From assembly GCA_903871805.1 (NCBI GenBank), contig CAIQIE010000225.1, positions 1 through 64,000 of the forward strand: 64,000 bases of DNA, given 5' to 3'. The notes beneath the pieces are model-generated. The model ran no database searches. It saw only the letters and a list, made by a program, of their open reading frames with translations, and was not told the DNA's origin. The position numbers and the translations under genes were made by a program. The stretch is from an uncultured Planctomycetaceae bacterium. GTDB taxonomy: Bacteria; Planctomycetota; Planctomycetia; Planctomycetales; Planctomycetaceae. Positions 9,201 through 19,200 of this stretch are shown in pieces; positions within the stretch are counted from its first letter, which is position 1; every line of letters begins with the position of its first letter.

Positions 9201-9713
9201 CCGGGGAACAGCACCTGCGTCGCCCGCATTCTCATGCGTTTTGGCCGTCGGAATAACGCGAACCGTTTTTTGAGCGTCTGCAGATTTCGGCCGAGTCATG
9301 GGTAGAGTGTGTCGAAAACCTCCATAAATGGTTCCGCTCCAGCGTGGGCCGTCCGAAATCGATGTCGACTCACGCGGGCGCGCAAGGCCACAGCCGAGCG
9401 ATCAGCATCACGTCCTCGCGCCGGGTGTTTGCATAAAAGTGAAACGGCTCGAGTCGTCCGGTATCGGTTCTTTGTCCTGAATCGTGCGAGCGACGGCTTT
9501 GTATTTTGACGGTGATGTCAGAAGACACGGGGCTCAAGGTATGCCGCGTTGTCTGCAACCCTTTCAGGGTTGGTTGACGTTTGGGGGAAGTTCCGATGGC
9601 GGCGCTCGGCTTGCCACCGGCTATGTTCTGCCAGCCCTTCAGGCTGAAGCGGCGGGACGACAACAGGACAACGATGGATGGTTCTGTTTTCCCAAATTGC
9701 TGACTCGTGTGAC
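9201..9713. repeat. Non-coding stretch with palindromic dispersed-repeat sequence
   Basis: There is no supported gene in these 513 bp. Around 9556-9572 a near-perfect palindrome reads CAACCCTTTCAGGGTTG. At about 9630-9647 the text CAGCCCTTCAGGCTGAA follows. The second motif recurs, diverged, in the repeat at 46481-46638, which suggests this is another member or fragment of that dispersed family. Confidence 0.5.
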
Positions 9714-11636
9714 TCAGGGGACCTGGCCGAAGGAAATCGTCGCCGGATGCTGATTGTTACGCCAGATGCGGTGCGTGGCCCGGCGGAAATCTTCGGGCTT
9801 TGCGAAGTAAATGTTGGGAACAAATGTTTGCGGATTTCTGTCAACCAGCGGAAACCATGTGCTCTGGATTTGAATCATAATCCGATGCCCTTTGCGAAAT
9901 CGGTGCATCACATCCAGCAGTTCAAGACGAATGGTCGTCGGCTTACCCGGTTCAAACGCCTCCGGATGTTCATAGGAATTGCGGAAGCGACCACGCAGCA
10001 CTTCACTGCGAACCATCATCTGGTAACCGGGCAACAGAGTCGGATCGGTGCCATCCGGAAAGACGTCAATCAGTTTCACGATGAAGTCCGCATCAGTCCC
10101 TGTGGTGGAGATGTCAAACTGCGCCTGCAGTGGCCCGGCGATTGAAAGGTCTTCTGACAGATTCTCTGTCTGATACACCAGCACATCCGGCCGGCGACCG
10201 GCGAATCGCTGATCTTCGGCCATGTATTCCACCGTCATGCGATTGGTGACAGCTTCTGTGTAGGGCACTGGTTTTGCCGGATCACTGACATATTCATCGT
10301 AGCCGGGATCTGGGTCTGACAGAGGTGCGACTGAAGATGCTGGCTGATGTCCGGCAGCAGATTCAACAGTCAGCCTGCCCCCGTTGTGCAGTCGCAAGTG
10401 CGATTTCTGAGCATTCTTAGGAGGCCATGAGTCGAACGTACGCCAGGTATTGGAGCCGGTTTCAAAGACAGTGGCTTCCGCAGGAGCCGGTCGGTCTGCG
10501 TCCTTCAGGTATTTTTCAAAGAACGGAAACTCAATCTCAGCTCGGTAAAACGCGCCTGTGCGCGAAGAGAACGAAACCTGACCCAGGCGGTCGCCTTCCG
10601 TCGACGCCCATCCGCCGTGAATCCATGGTCCGACCACCAGCACATTGTTGACATGGGGGTTGAGCTTTTCGACGGACTGATATGTCTTGAACGAACCATA
10701 AAGATCTTCCGCATCGAACCAGCCGGTGACTACCATAACAGCCGGAGCCACATTTTTCAGATGCGGCAGAATCTCGCGTTTCTTCCAGAACTCATCCCGG
10801 TTGGGATGGGCCATCATGTCATTCCAGAACGGGACCGTGTCTTTGAGATAACGCTGGTTGATTTCTGCAATCGTTCCGGCCTCCAGGAACAGGCGGTAAC
10901 CATCGATGGAGGGCAGTGGACTGGCCGCTGGTCGGTCGGTTGTTGGTCCCTGACGTTCGTGGGCGTTGTTGTTCAGCCAGCGAAATGCATGTGCCAGAAA
11001 AAACGCTCCATGATGCAGAAAGTCATCGAAGTACCAGTCACCCACGGGAGCCTGAGGTGAAACTGCGACAAGCGCGGGATGGGCATCAATCATGCCGGCA
11101 GAGGCATAGAAGCCGGGATACGAAATCCCCGCCATACCAACTCGGCCGTTGTGTCCCGGAACGTTCTTTGTCAGCCACTCGATCGTATCCCATGCATCGG
11201 TGCTTTCGTCGACGTCGGCTGTTCCGTTTTTTTCTGGCACGTGTGGAGTGACCTGTTCAAAGTTTCCTTCCGAGAGGAATCGACCGCGAACATCCTGATT
11301 AACGAAGATGTACCCGGCACGAACGAAATGCTCACTCGGCCCCAGGGACGATGGGTATTTGTCGTCGCCGTAGGGCGCACAACCATACGGCGTTCTTTTG
11401 ATCAGGATCGGATAGGTTTTGGACTGATCACGCGGGCGAAACACGGCGGTAAACAACTTTGTACCGTCCCGCATGGGGACCATGTGTTCCTGCTTGACAT
11501 AATTCAGTCGAATGTAGCTTTCCAGAGTGGCCGGATCGGTTGTGACGTTTTGCCCGTGGCTTGCCGCCGAGTCTGCAATCAGGCAGAAGAGTCCCAAACA
11601 ACAGACGACCACTTTCCAACTGAATGCCCGCTGCAT
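9714..11636 (-). CDS. Exported CocE/NonD-family alpha/beta hydrolase
   Basis: A 640-aa protein. I place the start at the ATG at 11636 (the frame opens at 11717) because it begins a good signal peptide: QRAFSWK, then VVVCCLGLFCLIADSAAS. The X-Pro dipeptidyl-peptidase S15/CocE catalytic domain follows, with MRDGTKLFTAVFRP and the nucleophile S172 in GMAGISYPGFYAS. A C-terminal jelly-roll domain (residues ~430-640) carries LSIAGPLQAQFDISTTGTDADFIVKL. Family members hydrolyse acyl esters or amides such as cocaine, glutaryl-7-ACA or alpha-amino-acid esters. The natural substrate is unknown. It stands alone between two vapBC loci. Confidence 0.88.
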   Translation of the reverse strand: MQRAFSWKVVVCCLGLFCLIADSAASHGQNVTTDPATLESYIRLNYVKQEHMVPMRDGTKLFTAVFRPRDQSKTYPILIKRTPYGCAPYGDDKYPSSLGPSEHFVRAGYIFVNQDVRGRFLSEGNFEQVTPHVPEKNGTADVDESTDAWDTIEWLTKNVPGHNGRVGMAGISYPGFYASAGMIDAHPALVAVSPQAPVGDWYFDDFLHHGAFFLAHAFRWLNNNAHERQGPTTDRPAASPLPSIDGYRLFLEAGTIAEINQRYLKDTVPFWNDMMAHPNRDEFWKKREILPHLKNVAPAVMVVTGWFDAEDLYGSFKTYQSVEKLNPHVNNVLVVGPWIHGGWASTEGDRLGQVSFSSRTGAFYRAEIEFPFFEKYLKDADRPAPAEATVFETGSNTWRTFDSWPPKNAQKSHLRLHNGGRLTVESAAGHQPASSVAPLSDPDPGYDEYVSDPAKPVPYTEAVTNRMTVEYMAEDQRFAGRRPDVLVYQTENLSEDLSIAGPLQAQFDISTTGTDADFIVKLIDVFPDGTDPTLLPGYQMMVRSEVLRGRFRNSYEHPEAFEPGKPTTIRLELLDVMHRFRKGHRIMIQIQSTWFPLVDRNPQTFVPNIYFAKPEDFRRATHRIWRNNQHPATISFGQVP

Positions 11637-11764
11637 CTTAGATACCTCAAACGGAAGACGATCATCCCCGGACCTGGAAACCTGTGGCAGGGTAGATTCC
11701 TGAATGCGTTCTGTCACCAGACCCGGCGCGGAATTGCCTCCGTTTTCTTTGTCATTCTGTCGGC

Positions 11765-11808
11765 GAGTGGCCGAGATCTGGATCGTGGTTCACGGTTCTC
11801 GTTCGCCA
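11765..11808. repeat. Dispersed 44-bp repeat, copy 1
   Basis: The sequence from GAGTGGCCGAGATCTGGATC to GTTCTCGTTCGCC matches 12895-12938 with only two differences. Both copies lie in the same orientation, on either side of vapBC-2. A CCTGGCAACAT motif lies just after copy 1 but just before copy 2, so the two sites are rearranged relative to each other. Confidence 0.85.
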
Positions 11809-11994
11809 CCTGCCTGGCAACATTGGCAGCTCAGTTTTAGTAATTCCGGCACCAGTCGCCCCAGGGCTGGTCTCCCAGGCCAACTGGAGTGCTCGTTATC
11901 AAGCCCATTTCCCACAGATGCTCAGGGCGGGAAGTCCGACCATGAACAGAAGGTTGACAGTGGATAACTGTGGATAGAGGTTGTTTCGGGGCTC

Positions 11995-12024
11995 TTGCTA
12001 TAGGCGTTCCTGCTGTAGTACAAT
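11995..12024 (+). promoter_or_regulatory. Predicted promoter of vapBC-2
   Basis: TTGCTA at 11995-12000 and TACAAT at 12019-12024 are 18 bp apart. This leaves a leader of about 50 nt ending in the GGAGG ribosome binding site at 12071-12075. Confidence 0.45.
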
Positions 12025-12082
12025 GCCAACGAGCGGCCTACCCGGCCTGGTTGCACAGGGATTCTCAGGTGGAGGTCATCTG

Positions 12083-12307
12083 GTGGAAAAAACACTCATC
12101 GTTCACGGGTGGTATGCAGATGGTCGGTTCGTTGCCAGCGAACCTCTTCCGGATCAGGAAGGGCGTGCCGAATTGCTGATTACTCCAGTGTCGCGGGCAG
12201 CGGCAGCCTCAATAGCAACCGCCTTCGGCAAGGCGTCGAAGCTTCGAACAAGCGAAGAGATTCTCGCACAAGTGCGGGCAGCCCGCGATGAATGGGGCGA
12301 CCGGTGA
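12083..12307 (+). CDS. Probable antitoxin of vapBC-2
   Basis: The frame opens at 11981, but I choose the GTG at 12083. It follows a strong GGAGG at 12071-12075 with 7-nt spacing and gives a 74-aa product starting EKTLIVHGWYADGRF. There is a short beta-rich N-terminus, then a helical tail (TSEEILAQVRAARDEWGDR) of the kind that wraps a PIN toxin. The DNA-binding fold is not one I can name. The call rests mainly on size and on overlap with the PIN gene. Confidence 0.7.
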   Translation: MEKTLIVHGWYADGRFVASEPLPDQEGRAELLITPVSRAAAASIATAFGKASKLRTSEEILAQVRAARDEWGDR

Positions 12308-12699
12308 TCTACCTTGATACCAACGTCATCATACGACTTGTGGAAGGCGATGCGGCATCGAGGCACCCGCTGGAAACCAGGCTTGCAACTTCCATTGGCG
12401 TACCGGGTTCACTATTGACCTCGCGCCTGACGAGGCTGGAGTGCCGTTCAAAACCGCTGATGCTGGGTGATTTGGTGACACTGGCTCAGTTTGAAACGTT
12501 TTTTAACGGGATTGAGATTTCAGTAGCGGAACTTAGCGCAGCCGTAATTGAAAAGGCCACGGAACTTCGTGCACGGTATAGGCTGCGGACTCCAGATGCG
12601 CTGCACTACGCGACTGCAATTGAATCAAGTGCCACTGTTTTTTTGACCGGAGATCTGGCTTTCGCGCGCTGCTCTGAAGTAGACGTGGAACTGTTGTAG
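12292..12699 (+). CDS. vapC: VapC-type toxin, PIN-domain ribonuclease (second locus)
   Basis: A 135-aa PIN protein with D9 (IYLDTNVIIR), E50 (RLTRLECR), D102 (TPDALHYATA) and D121 (LTGDLAFA) as the expected acidic set. The ATG at 12292 overlaps the antitoxin by 16 nt. A GTG at 12304 would give the usual 4-nt overlap (GTGA) and is an equally good start. It is only distantly like the toxin at 8793, so this is not a recent duplication. The locus is bracketed by the 44-bp repeat. Confidence 0.88.
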   Translation: MGRPVIYLDTNVIIRLVEGDAASRHPLETRLATSIGVPGSLLTSRLTRLECRSKPLMLGDLVTLAQFETFFNGIEISVAELSAAVIEKATELRARYRLRTPDALHYATAIESSATVFLTGDLAFARCSEVDVELL

Positions 12700-13525
12700 G
12701 TCGAATCCGTCGAATGGGGCCACCGTCTGGGCGCTGATTGATGCTTTAGCACAGCGACCCAACCTGCTGTATGCTCGATGTGTTTTAGCAACTCGTCATA
12801 CTTCGAATTCCGTTGTCAATCTGTCGGTTGGTGGCCGGCAGCGTTGAGATTCCATTGGTCGGCCGAAACACCTGGCAACATGGCAACTACCGATGAGCGG
12901 CCGAGATCTGGATCGTGGTTCACTGTTCTCGTTCGCCCGATCCGTGGGATCGGTTTGCTTGTTCTGGCGTTCGGGCTGCTTATGTTTGGCAGGTCTCCGG
13001 GATCAAAGCTGTCTGCGGTTGTTAGCTGAAGATGCCGCGTCGTGTGTTGGACCGGTGATGCCTGTGAACAACGCAGGCAACAGCAGGGTGTATTCGGTAC
13101 GGCTTAAGCCCTTGCAAGGACCTGGAAAATCGGTTCCGTGTGAGGCGGGTCAGAGTTGGGTCGGGGCTGAAGCCGTGTGCTGTCACCAATTTTCCGAAGA
13201 GCAGGATGGGACGAAGCGGCCGATTTTTGCTGGTTTTTTCGTAAAACCGGGTTTGACCGGCAGAATCGGTTCGATTTCGGGCGTAAAAACCCCGCCGGAA
13301 ATGTCGGAATCGGCAATCGCTGGTGGATGTAGCTGGGGTCGGCTTGAATCTGCTTTGGGGTGATTGTTATGATCTTCTACCCCTCAGTTTCTGAATTCGC
13401 CGGTCTGCATGACGCGTTCTGGCATTCTTCAGAAGCCACGGTAGTGCTGCTTAAAAGGTTCTGTCCTCTTCAAATGGCAGGCTGTTTGGGCTGTGCTCCG
13501 TTATAAAACAGGTGAAAGTGACATT
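12700..13525. other. Non-coding stretch between vapBC-2 and tRNA-Leu
   Basis: 826 bp. Frames such as 12778-13029 and 12893-13363 have biased composition and no domain, and repeat copy 2 sits inside them. Apart from that repeat I see nothing I can name. The position next to a tRNA gene and a toxin-antitoxin pair would suit an old integration site, but no integrase or duplicated tRNA end is visible. Confidence 0.4.
12895..12938. repeat. Dispersed 44-bp repeat, copy 2
   Basis: Partner of 11765-11808 in the same orientation (GAGCGGCCGAGATCTGGATC ...). It is preceded by CCTGGCAACATGGCAACTAC, whose first part lies after the repeat in copy 1. Confidence 0.85.
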
Positions 13526-13607
13526 GCGGTAGTGGCGAAATTGGCAGACGCGCACGCTTGAGGGGCGTGTGGAGCAATCCGTGCAGGTTCAAGTCCTGTC
13601 TACCGCA
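13526..13607 (+). tRNA. tRNA-Leu (anticodon GAG)
   Basis: An 82-nt class II tRNA. The acceptor stem GCGGTAG (13526-13532) pairs fully with CTACCGC (13600-13606), followed by discriminator A. The anticodon stem CACGC/GCGTG (13553-13557, 13565-13569) encloses loop TTGAGGG with anticodon GAG at 13560-13562, reading CUC/CUU. The T arm GGTTCAAGTCC is present. The variable arm is long, as in Leu tRNAs. CCA is not encoded. Confidence 0.95.
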
Positions 13608-13757
13608 TTTTCTGTAGTCTGTTCGGCAATGTGTCAGGGCTGTGATGCTATGATTTGTCATGGCGTGTCACAGCTTTTTTTATGCGCGGTGGACGGCGGG
13701 ACGATTGTCGGGCACGGCTACGCATTTTTTGATGACACTGGTCGCAAGGACAGGACC

Positions 13758-15974
13758 ATGACTTCTTCGGATTTGTCGCCCCCTTCCGGTATTCCGGAGT
13801 TTGTTTTTGATCCAGGCCGGTTTGCCGCAGTGGCTGCGCAGGAACTGCAGGTGACCGCGTTGCAGGTCGAGGGGGCCTTGCGGTTGCTGGAGGACGGCAA
13901 CACGATTCCGTTTATCGCGCGTTACCGCAAAGAGGCAACTCGGGGATTGGACGAGCGGCAGCTGCGAGCGATTGAAGATCAGCTGCAGCGGGCGCGGGAC
14001 CTTGCCGCGCGAAAGAATACGGTTCTGCGGACGATCGCAGAACAGGGGCGGCTGACCGCTGAGTTACAGTCGAAGATTTTTGGAAGTCCCGATCTGAAGC
14101 ATCTGGAAGAGTTGTATCTTCCATACAAGCCGCGCAGAAAGACGCGTGCCGCCGTCGCTCGTGAGCGTGGTCTGCAGCCGCTGGCGGACGTGCTGTTGTC
14201 GCAGAGGGGCACTGGCAAATCACGCAGGGAGTTGCTGGCGGGATTTGTGAACGCGGCGAAGGACGTTCCGGATGAAAGTGCGGCGCTGCGTGGGGCGTGT
14301 GACATCATCGCGGAAGTATGGTCCGACGACGCTGTAAATCGCAAAGTGGTCGTTGAGCGAGTTCAGCAGGGCGAGTTGGTCTCTGTGGTGAAAAAGGGAA
14401 AGTCAGAATCGGAAGAGGGAGCACGATTCGAAAACTACTTTGACTGTAAAGAGCGAGTGTCTGGCATGCCATCCCATCGCTTTCTGGCGATGCAGCGGGG
14501 GGAAGCGGAAGGGATATTGCGACTCTCGATGCAGGTGAACGACGACGCCAGTGTGGCAGCGTTGTCCCGCCGTCTGATCACAGCTCCTGCGTTTGAATTT
14601 CGCCGCGAGCTGGAAGAGACGGTTGCGGACTGTTATTCGCGTCTGCTGCGTCCGGCGGCAGAGAGTACCGTTATGCAGGAGTTGCGGGAGCGAGCGGACC
14701 GGGAAGCCGTGGAAGTTTTTGCCCGGAACATGCGGGATTTGCTGATGGCGGCGCCGGCCGGCCCGCAGGTCACGATTGGAATTGATCCGGGATTTCGAAC
14801 CGGGTGCAAGCTGGCGGTCGTAGACGCAACGGGACGGTTTGTCACCAGCGAGACCATTTATCCAACGCCTCCGCGTGAGGATCTGCAGCAGGCCGAATCT
14901 GTGCTGGTGCGGCTGATGAGAACACATGGGGTGAGTCTGATTGCGATTGGCAATGGGACGGCTTCACGCGAGACGGAAAAATTTGTGGCGGATGTGCTTC
15001 GTCGCAATGACCTGAAGGCGACAAAGGTGATGGTCAACGAATCCGGCGCCTCCGTGTACTCGGCCAGTGAAACGGCGATTGAAGAGTATCCGGATCTGGA
15101 CGTGACGGTTCGGGGGGCGATCAGTATTGCTCATCGCCTGCAGGATCCCCTGGCAGAGCTGGTGAAGATTGATGCACGGTCCATTGGGGTGGGGCAGTAT
15201 CAGCACGACGTGGATCAGACGTTGTTGAAGAAGACACTGGAACGCGAAGTGGAATCCTGTGTGAATGCCGTGGGGGTCGATCTGAACACTGCCAGTGCGT
15301 CGCTATTGTCATACGTCGCGGGGATTGGACCTGTGCTGGCAAAGAAGATTACGGGCTGGCGGGACGACCATGGCGCCTTTTTGTCTCGGAAGGACCTGCT
15401 GAAGGTTCCGCGTCTGGGTCAGAAGGCCTTTCAGCAGGCGGCCGGATTTCTGCGGATCCGTGGGGGTTCAGAGCCGCTGGATAATTCGGCTGTGCATCCG
15501 GAGCAGTATTCGCTGGTGCATCGCATGGCAAAAGTCCTGAAGACGGATGCCATGCAATTGATTGGCAATGAGCGTGTGGTTGGTCAGTTGAAGGCCGCGG
15601 ATTTTGTGGGTGAGGAGGCGGGGGAGTTTACGGTGCGGGATGTGTTGTCAGAGCTGGCGCGTCCTGGCCGGGATCCTCGCAGTGAATTCCAGACAGCCCG
15701 TTTTCTGGACAATGTCAGCGAGCTGGAGCATTTGGCGCCGGGGATGGTGCTGGAGGGAGTCGTCACCAACGTAACGAAATTTGGAGCGTTTGTGGACGTG
15801 GGCGTCCATCAGGACGGATTGATTCATATCTCGCAGCTGGCAGACCACTTTGTGCGTGATCCTTCTGAGGTGGTTGCTGTTGGGCAGATTGTGAAGGTGA
15901 CAGTGTTGGAAGTGGACACGGCGCGGCGTCGAATTTCGCTCAGCCGAAGATCCCCCGACAGTTCAAAGCGTTGA
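13758..15974 (+). CDS. tex: Tex family RNA-binding transcription accessory protein
   Basis: A 738-aa protein (ATG at 13758 after AAGGA; the open frame extends back into the tRNA and is not used). Tex is a conserved nucleic-acid-binding protein linked to transcription and to toxin gene expression. The order is typical: N-terminal helical domain with IPFIARYRKEATRGLDE; a YqgF/RuvX-like domain starting TIGIDPGFRTGCKLAVVD; helix-hairpin-helix segments (VGVDLNTASASLLSYVAGIG); and a C-terminal S1 domain, VLEGVVTNVTKFGAFVDVGVHQDGL. The length is normal for the family. Confidence 0.95.
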   Translation: MTSSDLSPPSGIPEFVFDPGRFAAVAAQELQVTALQVEGALRLLEDGNTIPFIARYRKEATRGLDERQLRAIEDQLQRARDLAARKNTVLRTIAEQGRLTAELQSKIFGSPDLKHLEELYLPYKPRRKTRAAVARERGLQPLADVLLSQRGTGKSRRELLAGFVNAAKDVPDESAALRGACDIIAEVWSDDAVNRKVVVERVQQGELVSVVKKGKSESEEGARFENYFDCKERVSGMPSHRFLAMQRGEAEGILRLSMQVNDDASVAALSRRLITAPAFEFRRELEETVADCYSRLLRPAAESTVMQELRERADREAVEVFARNMRDLLMAAPAGPQVTIGIDPGFRTGCKLAVVDATGRFVTSETIYPTPPREDLQQAESVLVRLMRTHGVSLIAIGNGTASRETEKFVADVLRRNDLKATKVMVNESGASVYSASETAIEEYPDLDVTVRGAISIAHRLQDPLAELVKIDARSIGVGQYQHDVDQTLLKKTLEREVESCVNAVGVDLNTASASLLSYVAGIGPVLAKKITGWRDDHGAFLSRKDLLKVPRLGQKAFQQAAGFLRIRGGSEPLDNSAVHPEQYSLVHRMAKVLKTDAMQLIGNERVVGQLKAADFVGEEAGEFTVRDVLSELARPGRDPRSEFQTARFLDNVSELEHLAPGMVLEGVVTNVTKFGAFVDVGVHQDGLIHISQLADHFVRDPSEVVAVGQIVKVTVLEVDTARRRISLSRRSPDSSKR

Positions 15975-16271
15975 GTGGTCGATTCATTGCGGTTTGCAGG
16001 CGGGGGATGGTCCTGAAACCTGCGGTGGGGCTTTCTGCAGGTGCGACAAAGAATCCGCTGCTGGTCGGCGTATCTGGCCTGACACTTCGGAAAATTCGGG
16101 TTTGTTGCCACGTACCGGACTGGAACGGTAAGATAGACTGACTTGAAGCAAGTCACAGCAATCTGTCTCGACGCACTGGAGAGCCTGTCGGCGGCAGTCG
16201 GACCTGGTTTTGCTGGAGTCGCGCCTGCCTTCCCGTATTCCCCACTGAGACATTCTGGCCGGATTTCACGC

Positions 16272-19200
16272 ATGAATTATCGCCACTTTCTGATTCCTGG
16301 GCTGTTGTTGCTGGCGCATGGTCCTGCGTTTTCCCAGGACCGTGTTCTGGATACGTTTCAGCGTCAGCCGCTTTCGGATGTTTACTATTCGGAAGGGATT
16401 TCGGCAGGCGACCTGAACAATGACGGCATCAAAGACATGGTTTACGGGCCGCATTGGTACGCGGGCCCGGATTACGGGGTACGTCAGGAAATCTATCCCG
16501 CAGTACCTCAGCCGCGCGAGCGATACGCGGACAATTTTTTCAACTGGGTGTATGACTTTAACGGTGACGGCTGGAACGACATTCTGGTTGTCGGTTTTCC
16601 TGGCACGCCCGGGTTTGTGTATCAGAATCCTGGAAAGGATGGTCTGACGGGGCTTTGGGAGAAGTTTCAGGTTGCGGATTCCGTCAGTAACGAAGCGCCG
16701 CAGTTTGTGGACATCACGGGGGATGGCCGGCCGGAGCTCATTTGTACTCGCCAGGGCCATTATGGTTTTTATGTGGCGAAGAGTGACGAGCCACTGGGGG
16801 CATGGGGCTTTGTCTCGGTTTCAGAGAAGATCGCTCCGACTCCTTTCGGGCATGGTCTGGGTGTTGGCGACGTGAGTGGCGATGGGCGAATGGACATGCT
16901 GGCCACGGATGGCTGGATGGAGCAGCCGGCCGCGGGTGCTGTCGAAGGCAACTGGAAGTTTCATAAGTACCCGTTTGCTCCTGCGGCCGCGGACATGTTC
17001 GCACTGGATGTGGACGGCGACGGGGATGCGGACGTCATCACAGCATTGCAGGCTCACGAGTATGGTCTGGCATGGTACGAGAACACGGGAACGACGGACG
17101 GTGAAATCATTTTCACTCAGCATCTGATCATGGGCAAAACCGCATCTGATAATCCCTATGGCGTGTTGTTTACAGAGCCGCATGCCGTGAAGTTGGCGGA
17201 CATCAACGGGGACGGTTTGCAGGACATTGTGACGGGGAAGACGTACTGGTCGCATCATCGATCCAGTCCGATGTGGGATGGTGGTGCGGTTGTGTACTGG
17301 TTTGAGTTGCGACGGACTGCTGGTCAAGGTGGCGTGACAGAAGTGGAATGGGTACCGCATCTGGCGGACGGTGTTTCCGGTGTAGGTCGGGGTCTGGTTG
17401 TGGAAGACCTGAATCGTGACGGGTTAATTGACATTGCCAGTGGCGGCATGGTGGGAGCCAGCGTTCTGACTCATGTGGCAAAGCCGGTGTCTCAAGAGGA
17501 ATATGATGCAGCGCAGCCGCAGCGGCGGAAGGATATGGCGGAAGGTTTGTCTCCGGAAGACGCGGCGAAGCAGATGAGTGTTCCGCAGGGCTTTCGAGTT
17601 CAGCTGGCAGCGGGCGAGCCGATGGTTCACCAGCCGATTGCCATGTGTTTTGATCATCGCGGCCGACTCTGGGTCGCGGAAGCGCACACCTATCCACTGC
17701 GGGCCGCGGATGGTCAGGGTAAAGACCGAATTGTGATCTTTGAGGACAAGAATGCGGATGGTGTTTTTGATACTTCAAAGACGTTTATTGAAGGGTTGAA
17801 TCTGGTTAGTGGACTGGAAGTGGGCTTTGGCGGCGTCTTTGTCGGAGCACCTCCGTATCTGATGTTTATTCCGGACCTGAATGGGGATGATGTTCCCGAC
17901 ACACAACGACCGGCGTCGGGAGCCATAGCCGCGATTTCTCAGCAGGGCCTTGCGTTTCCGGGCGACGTGCCTTCCGGAGCCACTGTGTTGCGGGATGGAT
18001 TTGGCTGGCAGGATACTCATGAAACGCTGAACGCGTTTATCTGGGGGCCGGACGGTTGGCTGTATGGCTGTCACGGCGTGTTCACGCATTCGAAGGTGGG
18101 GCATCCCGGCGCAGGGGACGACCAGCGAGTGCCGGTGAACGCTGCTGTCTGGCGGTATCATCCGACGAAGGACATCTTTGAAACGTTCATGAATGGCACC
18201 AGTAATCCGTGGGGAGTGGACTTCAATGACCGGGGTCAGGCGTTTATTACGGCCTGTGTCATTCCGCATCTGTGGCACGTGATCCAGGGGGCTCGGTATC
18301 AACGACAGGGCGGTCAGCATTTCAATCCTTATACGTATGAAGACATCCGGACAATTGCGGATCACGCGCACTATGTTGGTGACATTAAGGATCATGCGTG
18401 GTGGGGTCATGAACCACATGCTGCCGGAGCGACGCTGGATGCGGGAGGAGGGCATGCGCACTGTGGCGGGATGATTTATCTGGGTGATAACTGGCCAGAT
18501 GAGTATCGCAATCAGATTTTCTTCAACAACGTGCATGGCAATCGCGTGAACTGCGATGTGCTGGAACCGGTTGCCGGCAGTTCCGCCTGGGTTGGTCATC
18601 ATGGCAGGGATTTGTTGCTGGCCAACGATCATTATTTTCGCGGCATTAATCTGCGTTATGGTCCTGACGGCACTGTCTACCTGATTGACTGGTACGACAA
18701 AAATGCGTGTCACCGGACGAATCCGGAGGTCTGGGATCGAACTAATGGCCGCATTTATCGGATTTCCTGGGGGGCTGCGGAAGTGGTTCCCGTGGATGCC
18801 TCGAAATGGGGAGTGACGGAGTTGCTGGAAGCGCACGAGCATCGGAATGAGTGGCATTCCCGGATGGCGCGAAAGCAGATCATGGAAAAGGGTTGTCCGG
18901 ATCCTCTTGCAGAATCGCTCTGGCAATGGGCTGCGGACGCACGCCAGCCGCAGCAGACGCGCCTGCGATGTCTCTGGAGCCTGCATGCGTCGAAAGGCCT
19001 GACAGAGGCTCAGGCACAGACCTTACTGCGTGATTCGGACGAGTACATTCGAGCGTGGGTGATTCAGCTGGAACTGGAAGATCAGCAGATCTCCGGGTCG
19101 CTGCTGGCGAAGCTGGAAGAGCTGGGAGCGAAGGACGCATCCCCTGTCGTTCGGCTGTACCTTGCGTCAGCACTTCAGCGACTTCCGCTGGAATCACGAA

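Larger units (their letters stand above)
11637..12082. other. Intergenic region upstream of vapBC-2
   Basis: 446 bp without a supported gene. It holds repeat copy 1, the predicted vapBC-2 promoter, and two near-consensus DnaA-box nonamers (AGTGGATAA at 11959, TGTGGATAG at 11969) spaced by one helical turn. Two boxes alone do not make an origin. Confidence 0.4.

Noticed and set aside
11959-11977. Two DnaA-box-like nonamers as a replication origin
   Set aside because: Only two imperfect boxes, no AT-rich unwinding element and no dnaA/dnaN/gidA neighbours.
12893-13363. 156-aa frame containing the dispersed repeat
   Set aside because: Begins inside a dispersed repeat and has random-looking composition; the matching peptide near 11770 is only the other repeat copy.
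13526-13607. tRNA-Leu as an integration site for a genomic island
   Set aside because: No integrase and no duplicated 3' tRNA segment found in the window, although vapBC and repeats lie nearby.
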